From Mesostigma viride (taxonomy: Eukaryota; Streptophyta; Mesostigmatophyceae; Mesostigmatales; Mesostigmataceae): 64,000 bases of DNA. Below the pieces are notes generated by a model. The model was given only the letters and a program-made list of their open reading frames with translations. It had not been told where the DNA came from and did not search any database. Where the stretch lies: the NCBI GenBank assembly GCA_009746045.1, contig RPFO01000127.1:524050-588049 (forward strand), given 5' to 3'. Shown here piece by piece: positions 19,213 to 29,500 of this stretch. The stretch's first letter is position 1. Each line of letters opens with the position of its first letter. The translations under genes and the position numbers were made by a program.

Positions 19213-19793
19213 AAGGACGTCTATAGCCAAGGGGCTTTTATGGATTGGACAACAAAGCCAAGCTTTATTATACCATGGTGAATCAAAACCAACGTCGCAA
19301 CAATGGCGACCCCACGTCCTTGATATCGACGTGCTTGTCGAACTTGCTCCAACCTTAGCCTGAAGAGAACCAATCAGAACCATGGAATCCTATACAAGAT
19401 CTTCGTATCCAGCCTAGTCACACAGAACAGAACAACACCACACACAGCCTGGCAGAATCTTTCCATGAGATCTTAAATCTGTCGTGAGCACTGAAGTCCC
19501 AAAGGAGCATTTAAGACTCAATAGTACCAACTAACAAACTACAACCCCACGTGGATCAGGCCACGACCAATGAGGGCTCCTATCAGTAGTATCAGCCAAC
19601 AAACTATAACCCTACGTGGATCAGGCCACGACCAATGAGGGTTCCTATCAGTTGGCTGACAAAGTATCAGCTCCAAGTACCGTCGTCTTAGAAACCTCAT
19701 AACTTTCTCAATACTGATCCAAAAGTCCTCGAATAAAAGCCAAACATTCACAAAACAAAGGATGTAACAACAAAGTCATTTTTGCTTGTTACA
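19213..19793 (-). repeat. gypsy 5' LTR, 5' portion (about 576 bp)
   Basis: This is the outer part of the split LTR. On the minus strand it begins TGTAACAAGC at 19793 and runs to the AAGGA duplication at 19213-19217. Joined to 6835-7038 it gives an LTR of about 780 bp with TG...CA ends. It contains a diverged tandem repeat (about 19535-19650) in which CAACAAACTACAACCC and ACGTGGATCAGGCCACGACC recur at a spacing near 65 bp. Confidence 0.7.
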
Positions 19794-19810
19794 CCCATGA
19801 TCTATCAAGC

Positions 19811-19990
19811 ATGTTGCGCCCCGGCACCATGCCGTGGAGAGAGCGCTCTGTGGCCTGCCCACCTGCGGCAGTGAGAGAAGCTAGGGCGCCCTCCCTCGAT
19901 CCTTCTCACTGTGTATATAGGGTTGAAGGTTCCTTTACTCTGTATTGGCACCCACGTGACGCAGTCACGTGCTTATTAATTAATTAATTA
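19811..19990 (+). mobile_element. Short retroposon with hairpin and (TTAA)n tail, 11-bp TSD
   Basis: A 180-bp insert flanked by ATCTATCAAGC (19800-19810 and 19991-20001). It ends with the hairpin-forming CACGTGACGCAGTCACGTG and a tail of TTAA units. The same 3' end is found at 24004-24085 (minus) and 49957-49992 (plus) with different 5' truncation points, as LINE-driven target-primed insertion produces. Confidence 0.75.
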
Positions 19991-20129
19991 ATCTATCAAG
20001 CTATATGCCCAGCTAAGGGGAGCCTGTCATGGGGAGGGAAGATATCAGCATATGGCTATTATACAAAAGCCGATTTATGGCCTGCGCTGGTTGTCTCCTT
20101 GATACAAAAGCTAAGGCATGGCTTCTCAT

Positions 20130-20599
20130 GATGAGTAGGGTAGTTAGGATTTTTCTATCTAGACTAGATAGATTAGCGTTAGGATAGTCCGATTACGCGG
20201 CTCTCTCCACTCCACCACCCATCAAGGAATATGTGCTACATGATCTCCCAACGGATCGAGGCATGTTATTTTCTGATTTGGCACGCTGCAAAGGTGAAAA
20301 CCATTTGCGTTCAGTGCCGGTCCGCGGAAAACGCGGAAAACGCGATCTGCAAATTAATGAATCCGACCGGAATCGAACTGGGGACCTCTCGCACCAACTT
20401 TCGCTGACTATATAGCACGGACGTCTCCGGATCCTAGGGCATCGCCAACATACACCTAGGTACCGTCATCCGCAAAAGTTCTCCTTTCCGGGGAGTGATG
20501 CAAGCCTTTCGGATTTGGTGCTAGATAAATCATTCGAGATCTGTGTGTGTAGGAGTACTACACACGTGTCTGTTATAATTTAATTTAATTTAATTTAAT
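20130..20599 (+). mobile_element. Truncated LINE 3' end, plus strand, split by a SINE
   Basis: 20130-20279 plus the tail at 20571-20599 is a second copy of the 3' end of the minus-strand LINE at 20696-22171: it starts at the equivalent of the last two codons and stop (GATGAGTAG) and ends in an (AATTT)n tail. Together the two copies make the large inverted repeat seen here (20130-20257 against 20718-20846). TTCTCA flanks both ends and may be the target duplication. Confidence 0.65.
20280..20570 (-). mobile_element. tRNA-derived SINE-like insertion, TSD TGTTAT
   Basis: A 291-bp insert lies in the tail of the plus-strand LINE copy between TGTTAT at 20274-20279 and TGTTAT at 20571-20576. On the minus strand it has a tRNA-like head: an A-box-like TATATAGTCAGCGAAAG and, about 35 bases on, a B box AGTTCGATTCC followed by GGTCGG. 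This layout resembles an Asp/Glu-type tRNA with a weakened T stem, as in SINE promoters. The other end (GCAAATGGTTTTCAC...GCCAAATCAG) recurs at 22208-22257, so it is a repeat family and not a single tRNA gene. Confidence 0.6.
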
Positions 20600-20837
20600 G
20601 GGTTCTCAGCAGAGAGTGGCTCTGTGCGTAGTCACAGCATAACTAAATAATAAAGCCAGGCATCATCTGGTGTGTGGCGCGTCATGGGCACACATTTAAA
20701 TTAAATTAAATTATAACATGCCTCCGTTGGGAGATCATGTAGCACATATTCCTGGATGGGTGGTGGAGTGGATCTAGAGCCGCGTAATCGGACTAACCTA
20801 ACGCTAATCTAGCTAGTCTAGAAAAATCCTAACTACC

Positions 20838-22171
20838 CTACTCATCAAAACGCCTCCTCTTGGGGGGAGGTGGCTTGCCCACAGGGTCGGGCGTGTGAGC
20901 CTTGACAATCTTCTTCCACCGCGTCTTGTTCTGCATGGCAGTCCAAGGAAGGGAGAGAGAGTGGATGCGGTATTCAAACTGGGCTGGGACCAGTAGGTCA
21001 TCCAGCAACATCTGGACGTAGTTCGTGGCATGTTTCCCTACCCTTTTGGGAATGCCCTTGGGGCCAGGCCAGGTCAAAATGTGCCGCCCTGGCTGGCCAA
21101 TCCGCTGGGGGCCTGCCAGACCAAGGGCGGTGTCGACCTGGCTGGTGCGAGCAAGGTGTCCTACAAATGCTATCCTACGCTGTCTAATCTCGTCCGAAAT
21201 ACGAGGCATGCCCTGATACAAAGACTCTGATGACGGGCGCTTGGAAAACCCTACGTTCAGGACCTGTCGGAGCATCCTGTAAACTGTGCCGTCTAGCCTA
21301 GATGCCAGTGTGGGGGTGAGTGTCCACGCCTCGGCGCCATACGTGAGCACCGTGAGGACGAGGACCTTGAAGAGCATCCTGTAAACTGTGCCGTCTAGCC
21401 TAGATGCCAGTGTGGGGGTGAGTGTCCACGCCTCGGCGCCATACGTGAGCACCGTGAGGACGAGGACCTTGAAGAGCATGCGCTTGCGGTGCTCGCCCAG
21501 GCCCTTGGAGCGCCAGTACTGGGTGTTGAGCGAACGGAGCCTAGCCCAGGCCAGGCCAATGCGGGTGTCCACATCGTCGGCGGTGTCAGAGAGCCAGCTC
21601 CCTAACAGTTTGAAGCGATCGCGGAACGGGACCGTCGTCCCGTCTAGCAGGCGCGGCAGCGGCGGTGTACTGGAGGCCCCAATCACCATCGCCTCAGTTT
21701 TGACACTAATCTCCAACCCCACCGCCCTCGCCTCCAGGCCGGCCCAGACAGTCCAGCCAGGTCTGAATGTGCTCGGGGCGCGCGATGAGGGTGGTGTCAT
21801 CCGCATAAATCAGGTCGGCCAGGCGATAGCCAGGTTCAACCCCGCCGTGCTCTTTCTCGTTAAGGATGTCCAAGCCCGGGCTCGAACCCCTTAAGAGCAG
21901 TAAAGCGCGCACGTGCTCGGCGCATATATGACGTGATCCACGACAATAATGAACAGGTATGGGGACAGGACACAACCTTGCCACACCCCGTACGTGGTGA
22001 AGGGGGAATGGTGGGGTGGTGCCTTCCGCAGTCCGCACTACTGCCTGTGAGCCCTCATACAGCTAGTCGGCGAATGGCAGCAATAAACGCAGGTGGCACT
22101 CGATCCAGAGCTAGGATGGCCCAAAGAGCCTCCCAGAGGACCGTGTCAAAGGCCTTGATATAGTCAACAAA
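20838..22171 (-). pseudogene. LINE reverse transcriptase, truncated and frameshifted
   Basis: From 22171 downward the translation shows FVDYIKAFDTV (RT block with catalytic Asp), then in shifted frames a GC-rich stretch and LIYADDTTLIA (YADD active site), and from 21806 an open frame of 322 codons to a TAG at 20838. That frame includes the post-RT blocks LTYGAEAWTLT and RQRRIAFVGHLAR typical of LINE thumb and C-terminal regions. At least two frameshifts lie between 22171 and 21800. A 34-residue block is duplicated in tandem (see 21270-21473). Clade is uncertain. It is dead. Confidence 0.8.
21270..21473 (-). repeat. In-frame 102-bp tandem duplication in the LINE
   Basis: Two adjacent, apparently identical 102-bp units (21270-21371 and 21372-21473) duplicate 34 codons that include the YGAEAWTL block. 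The identity shows it is recent relative to the other decay, or that it has been homogenised. Confidence 0.9.
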
Positions 22172-22207
22172 ATGGGCACACATGTACATGACTAATTAAT
22201 TTTGATT

Positions 22208-22257
22208 CTGATTTGGCACGCCGCAAATAGTGAAAACCATTTGCGTTCAGTGCCGGT
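22208..22257 (-). mobile_element. SINE 3' fragment
   Basis: 50 bp nearly matching the end of the SINE at 20280-20570 (GATTTGGCACGC ... TTGCGTTCAGTGCCGG). It shows that this end is repeated in the genome. Confidence 0.6.
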
Positions 22258-22334
22258 AATGTTCATAAGTCAGCTGGTATAGTGCCTGTAGTAGGCGTGC
22301 ATGTACAAGGCCACTGCCTAACTATTCTACACTA

Positions 22335-23180
22335 CTACTGCTGTATTCCCCTAAGCTGGGGCGTCTGGAGTCGCTGCGGGGGCGCGGGGGTCGCTGGGGT
22401 CGTGTGCCAGGGCTTGTGGCCGACGTAGATATGGCCGCCCCCTTCCAGTACACGGCGGCTGTCCCGCCTTGGTCTGCCGGAGCTGGAGGTAGGTCGGCCA
22501 TAGCTCCCGTCGCCGTTGTTGCTGTGCCATGCAGGGTCAAGTCGTAGTCCACGGTGAAGGGAGTGTTCTCGAGCCGCTTGCAGCATCTGAGAAACGAAAT
22601 CTTGTCCGCTGGGCTTGTAAAGATGAGAAGAAGCGGGGGCGCCCCGGCGCCTTACCCCGCGCGCGGGGAAGGCGGTGGGCGACCAGCTTAATCTCACCAA
22701 GAAGGCCCATGCGATCAAGGATTTTGCTCTCAAACGCACGTGCAAGCTTCTCAGAATTCTCACCTTCCTACATGTCGAAGTTCTTGAGTATGGCGTTAAG
22801 GCTGCGCTTGGCGAGCTCGGCCTCCTCGCGGAGGTCGAGCTTCTGCTGCTGGAGCTGAGCTGCAACGGCGGAGGTGGTGCAGGTGGTGTGTCCGCCCAGG
22901 TCTGGGTGGGAGGACTGCATCGCCAGCCAGGCCAGCGAGGGCTGGCTTGGCGGCAATGTCCTTCACCGCCTGGGCGGTGAGCCGGCCTGCGGTGTTTTGC
23001 AGGACCTCGATGGCGATGGCATTGTCCTTGAGGCGCTAGGTCGATGTCGCGGAGCTGGGCGGTGATGGCGGCGGAGGAGGGGGTGGTGGCGGTGGAGGAG
23101 GCGAGGAGGGCGGAGGTGGCGGTGGAGATGGTGGAGAAAAGGGGGAGCTCGGCAGTCAGCGTGCCGCCCATGGTCGCCAC
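22335..23180 (-). pseudogene. L1-type LINE ORF1 relic
   Basis: The frame of 281 codons switches register near 22770. Read across frames it shows a coiled-coil stretch (KLDLREEAELAKRSLNAILKNF), then KLVAHRLPRARGKAPGRPRF, then DYDLTLHG and VYWKGAAI. This order matches the C-terminal domain of L1-type ORF1 RNA chaperones (hRlgr, rPiivrF, DlT, and a final basic strand). The same blocks, better preserved, occur on the plus strand at 48347-49750. Several frameshifts make it a pseudogene. Confidence 0.5.
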
Positions 23181-23268
23181 ATCTGCGCAGCGATGGGGGC
23201 CACGTGCTGCTCGATCGAGGGCAAAAAAGGCCCTTCTACTAATGTGTTGTGGACCATAGGGGTCTTGC

Positions 23269-23481
23269 CTAGCACGCTTCCCGCGCTTGCAAACACGCGG
23301 CTAAATTCCCCATTGGTGGGGGGTCATTGTCCTCTATAACCTGAGCCCACTTGGCCTTGTCCATCATCTTTTTAGTTTGATAAATCACGGAGAGGCCTAG
23401 GCCCCCCATGTCCTCTACTAGCTGCTCCTTGAAAGTGCGGGCCTTGCGGCGTCTAGCGCACTGCTGGGCACGTAAACGCAA
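23269..23481 (-). pseudogene. LINE ORF2 post-RT fragment
   Basis: About 70 codons with MGGLGLSVIYQTKKMMDKAKWAQVIED. The GGLGL...KAKW pattern is the block found after reverse transcriptase in many LINEs. It is an isolated fragment with no intact neighbours. Confidence 0.5.
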
Positions 23482-24879
23482 GTATAATAAGACAATGGTG
23501 CAGGCTCAAGCTATACTTTCGCCTGCGCTGGTTGTCTCGGCGCTGGCTGTTGCATGGGGGCATACCATGCGGTACGTTGAACGTACGACTCCTTTCTAGT
23601 GGTCAAAATAGCCATGCACACTGCATCCGATCGAAACCATGATTTCGCGCCTTTCTTCCGTTACTAATCCAGGCCATCCAATGACAGGATCATGTCATGC
23701 CATGCCATGCCATGCACAACGTCCTGTGCATCTCCAGTTGCATGTCGATCTCACCCACTACGGTTGATGGTGTTCACATAAGTACCGCCATGCGTACAGG
23801 AATAGTTGTCGTCACACCCGCGCTGCATCTAAATGCACTCAGGTCTACACAAAATCGTAAGGGCCCAACAGACCATCACAGGTAAAGCCAACCCAAGCTG
23901 CACACACTGCTCAGGGTCTCCACCATAAGGGGGCATGAACTTTGTCTTATTTACGCACCCAGGCCCTGCCACTCAGTGTAGCCTGTCTCGATCAATATTC
24001 CATTAATTAATTAATTAATAGACACGTGACTGCGTCACGTGAGCATAAGTCCTCAGTGGGAGGGGAACATGGGATGGAATGGATGGATCAATATTCCATA
24101 ACACGGCTTTATGACGCTTTTCACAGCAATACGGTTCAATGAGGTTTTAAAAAAGAGTACTATTGCTAAGGCTCCTAAAACTACAGGATTGCTAGTGATG
24201 ACTCAAGGTCCGCGTCAGCCTGATTGAATGAGATCCCGATCTTCGACAAGCATACCAGCACCCTGAAGGTACAAAGAAGCACTACAGTTGGCAGCCGGGG
24301 CAATGCTTACCCTTCAACGGACTCTTACTTCCCACATGGACATGCGTCCACGTGCTCTATCATTGATATGCCCATATTGTACTGGTTCCCATACCCATGC
24401 CTTGGACGCGCCAACGTCGCATTGTGAAGTCACGAATGAATGGCCATACTTATGTCATTATTGAGGCAAACAAAGATTGAAAGATTTAAACCTTGGTCAC
24501 AGTGTCAACCAGGTATTTTGATACCTGCAAAGGGAAAGCATACACATGCAAGCACAAAAAGAGTAAGCATTTTTGCAGTGAATAATCTACAGAACGGTAA
24601 CTAGCTGAGAGCAGCAGCAAGCGTACGTCAACAAACAAGCCCACAGCCCCCGCAACTGATACCCTTTCCTCTCTTACCCTCATGCACCAAAGCTTTCTGA
24701 TAATATAAGCAAGTAGCTCTCTTATCTTTAAGCGTGTGGCATAACCAATGCATCCACCACTGGCTGCAATTGCTGAATTGACGTATACATTGAGTCACAT
24801 TATTCGCACTAGGGCGTAGGTTGAAACCAACGCTTTGCCGGCACTTAAGTGACCGGACAACCCTGGACACTTGCGAAGA
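23482..24879. other. Intergenic stretch, one short retroposon, otherwise featureless
   Basis: Apart from the insert at 24004-24085 and a short CATGC repeat near 23692, I see nothing. The part nearest 24880 includes the 3' untranslated region of the V-ATPase G gene. Confidence 0.5.
24004..24085 (-). mobile_element. Very short retroposon, (TTAA)n tail, 14-bp TSD
   Basis: 82 bp between copies of GATCAATATTCCAT (23990-24003 and 24086-24099). On the minus strand it ends CACGTGACGCAGTCACGTG then TTAA repeats, the same 3' end as 19811-19990. It is extremely 5'-truncated. Confidence 0.8.
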
Positions 24880-25489
24880 TTACTCCAACATCGCTTCACA
24901 CTACAATATTAAAAGAAAGACCGAGAAATGTTAAACAATCGAGGTCATCCACATACCTTCGCCCCGTTCCTTTGTACGTCCATCATGATAGCCTGAATGG
25001 CCGCCTGGGTCTCAGCCTCTAGCCGTTTATTGGAGGTTCCACTGTGGCCGCTCGACTGCAAAGTGGATACATAAAAAAATCCAAGGGAAACAGGTGTAAA
25101 TGGCATGCTTGCTTCCCATACAACTAGCATGATAATCAAGATTTTAGCCTACGACAAAACGATTGGCAGGATCGCTCCAATACCTCTGAAAGCTTTTTCT
25201 GGAAGTCCTTCTCGCGTTGTGCCCTGTACAACGCCACCTCCTGCTCTGCCTCCTCCTTCGCTTGCCTCAACCGAGCGGCCTTGCCTGCAAGAAAAATGTA
25301 AATTCCATACCACACAAGACGGCTCGTTAACCTCTAATCTCTACGATAAACAACCCTTACTTGAACAAAAGAAAAAAACTCAACTACGCATCCAAACTAC
25401 GTACTCTGCCTGGCGGCATTGGTAATCCTCTGAGCTTCCTGCTCCGCATTCAGCAGCCGCTGGATTCCCGTATGCGATTTGACGTCCAT
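24880..25489 (-). CDS. VATG: V-type proton ATPase subunit G
   Basis: Four exons on the minus strand: 25489-25405, 25284-25184, 25055-24957 and 24900-24880, all with GT-AG introns and matching phases, giving about 101 residues. The start [20 protein letters not shown], then [19 protein letters not shown] and [15 protein letters not shown], are the classic subunit G blocks: the GIQ.LL.AEQEAQ head and a long charged helix. The SSGHSG...KRLEAETQ block follows. Subunit G pairs with E to form the peripheral stalks of the V1 sector, which resist rotation while ATP hydrolysis pumps protons into vacuoles and endomembrane vesicles. The last exon is the least certain: it adds only six residues (CEAMLE), where other family members have about ten to fifteen ending in a hydrophobic VTTV-type tail. 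The gene is divergent from the BLTP3-like gene. Confidence 0.9.
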
Positions 25490-26583
25490 TTCCAGGCAAA
25501 ATAAATCAAAGAGGCAACCTGGCTAGGTATGTCTTCGCTTCCCCTCCCAGCTGACTTTTGCCTTACCGACCGTGCGTCTTTTGGGGAGGACTACGGTAGC
25601 TTGCTCGCTCGCTGCGTGCGCGTCGCACCATGCATGCACCAGGCTGCGCGCTCGTGCTCCGTTCCCTCCTGGCATGTTACTGGCGACTCACCCCAAGCCA
25701 CGCATTTGGGTGCAGTCGTTGCTGGACGGCTCGCTCTCTGATACGGATTCGAAATTACAACCGAAATTACAACCAAGTATCAGGGTAGCTGTGTTACAGT
25801 AGCTGTGTTACAGTAAACTGAACTCCATCAGGACAAACGCAAGTTAACTTCGGATGTTTGTTTAGTACAGTAGTTCCTGGGCTTCGCGCTGACTCCTGCG
25901 CCAGCGCCGCGCGCCCAGCGTATCCGTATTTCCGTAGCAATACTGCATCCGTATCATGGCGTTTGTCACGGCGTCAGTGGGCGTTTGCCACGTACCATTG
26001 TGCTGTCCGCCCCCTGTCGGAGATTGCCAGAATTTGTTGGAAATGGTGGACGTTGCCCATTTTCGTCAGTAGTTTGCTGGGGTGATACGAGCAGGGCTGG
26101 CATACGTAGTTGCCCGATAATATATGCACTACTTATGCAGTGTGGTCTTATTGGGCCATCTATTAGCAGGCATGGATAGTCAAGTCTTGGGAACTAGTGT
26201 GCGCTACCCCCTAAAGTAGAGCTCTGGGGTACATATTTTTGTCGGGGTTGAAAGGCTTACCCAATTACTACTGGTTCACTTCTTAATTCCTGCGTTTGTC
26301 AGGCATCTTACCATTATGATAATTTCCAGATTTAAATATCGCCCCGGAAATGCGGCAGCATACCTGTAGAGTAATGCGAGCTTCAATCCGAACCGCATTC
26401 TCGCTGTGGCGCTCCTGCCCCACGTCTGCAAGTGCTTTTCTTGGAAAGGAATTGCTATCTGTCCGCGGGGGTAATGCCACTTTCCCTGCCGGCATTAACT
26501 GGACATTCTAAGAAAATCACGTTGGGAAACATGGGTATATTCTAACTGCTGGATAGAAAGTACGGTGTTAGTAAGGCTGGGGA
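25490..26583. promoter_or_regulatory. Divergent intergenic region between V-ATPase G and BLTP3-like
   Basis: About 1.1 kb lies between the two start codons, so both promoters must be here. I see no clear TATA box. There are short tandem repeats (CCGAAATTACAA twice, TAGCTGTGTTACAG twice, 25751-25815) and GC-rich stretches at 25590-25700 and 25880-25920. Confidence 0.5.
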
Positions 26584-29500
26584 ATGGAATCGCTTGTTTC
26601 AAAAATCCTACAAAATACCCTGAGCACATGGCTGGTGAAATTTTCCCGAGACCAGTTCAAGCTGCAGGGCAGGACTGCGGAGCTCACGAATTTAGGTAAC
26701 TTGCGTTCAACCATAGCGACGAAGATTGCACATAGTTTGAAAGCTGGTCACCACTCTTTTGAGTTGGGATCCGTTTGGCAAATTTGTTGAAACCTCACAT
26801 ACACACACACACACACACACTAAGTGACAAAAATGTGCACGGCTTTGGCTAAACATGCTAGATCTGTTAGGCTCATTACCTTAGTTTGAGGCATTCTGAT
26901 GGTTATTTATGGTAGTGTACGCCTTTCATGGTTGGAATCTTCAAAATTTGTTGATCATGCCAGTGTATTCCTTTCACGGTGGGAATCTTCAAAATTTGGT
27001 GTGGCGGGGAGGCACCATTTTACTCCCTGTCAATGCAGGGAATTACCCATGATAAGGTCAATGTTGGTGCTGAATTTTCAGTCAGGCATGAATTCTCTAG
27101 CTGCAATGTTGTGACGTACTCTGAAACTTGTTATTCTTTTGGATCCGTTGCCCTCGGCTTGGCAATTGAAACTATTCAGAAATTCGTCCCGAGATCCTGC
27201 ACGATGCTTTGGGGTTGCCAAAGTTTCTGCATGTGAGGCTGGCCCTTTTGAGGAAGCTGACAGTCAAGGTGTGTGCCTTATGGACTGCTGGCTGCTGTGC
27301 ACTTGGCAGCTTTTTGAGCACAACAGCTTAGAAATAATGTCAGCATTTGCGCTCATGGATGTCAGGCCACCTGGACCAGATAGATTGTTGTAAAATTCTG
27401 GCATACGTTCCACGTTTTCACGCCCACCATGATAAAAGCTGGGCTTTCAAAGCGCATTTTTAAATACAAGTGCTCATCAATTGACCCCCCCCCCCTCTTT
27501 CTCTTTTTACACCTTTTTTCCCCTTCACTTCTTACTATTAACAGTGTATTCAGAATGCAGTCGATGCAGTTGATATGAAACGAAATGAGATAGAAATGGA
27601 GCGGACGGGAGGGGCATAGTTCCAAATGGATCGTTAAGTTCTTTTATTGTGTGGCTGTGGGCCATATAGACCATGCCGATTCATCGAATCTTTGTCTTCT
27701 AACAATGAATTAAGCGATTACTCTTCCAATAGAAATCTTTAATAGCAGTCAACCCGGGCCATGTTTCCTTGTAAGCAAGGACTCTTTAGAAGTTATCTGA
27801 TGCGCCTTTTGGGCTTACTACAGGTAGGCCTTCAATTGGTTTTCAATTGGTAACCAACCAAGTGGCTTAAGCCTCCGGAAAGGCCTCCTAAGATAGGCAC
27901 GTTTTTGGTTTGGAAAAAAACATGCTAAGCCATCTTGTCCCTTTGCTGGTCATCCTGCTTCGTTTTTCATCTGACATGCCGGCATGGCCACTGACACATG
28001 GTTGGTATCCCTGCTCTTCGCCCCGTACGCCATCCTTTGGTTCCTTGCATGGATCCCCTTACGGGGGCTTTTTTTGTCACCGCCTCCCAGCTGCCCTCCA
28101 TGTCGAACGTGAAGACGGAGCCGGTGGTGGTGCAGATTGACCGGCTGGACCTCCAGCTGCTGGAGAAGAAGGAGCCGGTCGCACCCGTGGCGCCCACTGA
28201 CCCGTACGTCGGCACTGCATTACTGTCACCCATGGATGCACGTGTTGTCGTGATGGATTCACGCGTCGCCAGCACCGCCCATGGCTGGATGCCTTGGCCG
28301 TTGCAATACCTTTCCTCATCTGCCATACCTTGGTAGAACAGCTGGCAAGTGATTTATGCTCTGAACATTCGCCAGCCATAGGTTGCACGCATAGTGCTAA
28401 ACATTTCCAATTCCATTCATCTATATCATCCTGAATGAGTCGACAGCAGGCTCAAGCTTCCATAGTCCGGATCTTCCGAATTTGAGGCCTGCGCGGGTTT
28501 TCTCTTGACACACTCATCTCCATGAGCATCCGGCTTCCAACCCTAGTTTCTTTGTCTTTCCCTTTGCCCGGCTAATAGTCGTCAGGTCTCATGGCTCGGG
28601 TACTCCACACGTCACACTGGGGTTTCGCTATACCTGCCTCTGCCATATCACTACCCCCTGCAGATGCAACTACCTCCAGCGGATAGATGTGAATACTCCA
28701 TGCTGGTGGGCCACGGAAATTTGCATGCCTGTTGGCGTGGACAGCTGTCAAGGCGATTTCCCCAGTCGATTGTAGTGGCCCAGTCGATTGTAGTGGGAAT
28801 AAAGGAACTTTAGCCAGATGGTAAGATTTTTACTCCTGTCAATGTTATTCACTGCTCAAGCTGGCTTGAAGGAAAGCAGGACAGCTATGGCGTCGCAAGG
28901 CTGTGCTGAGGAATGAAATCCTTTTTGCATACAACGCGCGCAGATAGCCCAAGCCGGCCTTCTCTAGGACTTGTTTTAAGCACAGCATGCATGTGGCCGT
29001 TTAAGATAGCCTTGGTTCCGATAACCTTGGTTATGAAATAAGACCATTGGCTTGCCAGAACCGGTCTATTGTATGGCAGCTGCGGTAGCCAAGAAAAACA
29101 GCACGAGAAAAACAGCATCTCACTGCTCACCCTGTCTGGCGCGTCATTTACCTGAATATCTTGTTTTACAAGGGGTGTGCTCCTTGGGCAAATATTGCTA
29201 CAGGATCCTGATACTTTACTCTTGATCCTACTTTGTTGTCTGGTTGTAATCACCTTCGCCAGGTCCAAGAGCTCTGGATACGGATTTGCGGACAAGGTAT
29301 GGATGCAGGCTCCTCGTGTGACAGCTTGCGAAGCTTATGCTTGCCTAGAGTCAGGTGCTGCCAGATAAGAGGCTGGGAGCCCTCCAGGCCAATGTGGTAC
29401 TGCTGGTCGATGTGCAGTGAGGCATTGTACTATGGGTACAATGGCACTCCAGGACCTCATTGCTGACTCTCCTAGGGCACATGGTGCCGCGTGGAGTACA

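Larger units (their letters stand above)
1..19793 (-). mobile_element. Ty3/gypsy LTR retrotransposon, 5' part, heavily nested
   Basis: The element reads on the minus strand from a 5' LTR (19793 down to 6835, split by another element) through a tRNA primer site, gag (6606-4867) and the start of a protease (4332 onward), and leaves the window at position 1, so reverse transcriptase, integrase and the 3' LTR are not visible. The LTR ends are TGTAAC and GTTACA. A CCHC zinc knuckle in gag and an aspartic protease with a DSGA motif assign it to LTR retrotransposons. The gypsy class is inferred from gag and protease style because the domain order downstream cannot be seen. It carries at least four later insertions: two TTAA elements in the protease (one with a further copy inside), and a copia-like element in the LTR that itself holds a CACTA element. 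Confidence 0.8.
20696..22171 (-). mobile_element. 5'-truncated non-LTR retrotransposon with 12-bp TSD
   Basis: The insert is bounded by perfect copies of ATGGGCACACAT at 20684-20695 and 22172-22183. The 3' end carries an (AATTT)n-type tail (20696-20716). It contains reverse transcriptase and downstream coding sequence only; the endonuclease part is missing, as expected for incomplete reverse transcription. Confidence 0.85.

Noticed and set aside
20340-20425. Functional tRNA gene on the minus strand
   Set aside because: The T stem has mismatches, no acceptor stem closes, and the sequence lies in an insert with a target duplication and a repeated 3' end, so a SINE is the better reading.
20130-20846. 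A DNA transposon with 120-bp terminal inverted repeats
   Set aside because: The right arm belongs to a LINE with its own 12-bp target duplication and tail, and the left arm is a separate LINE copy.
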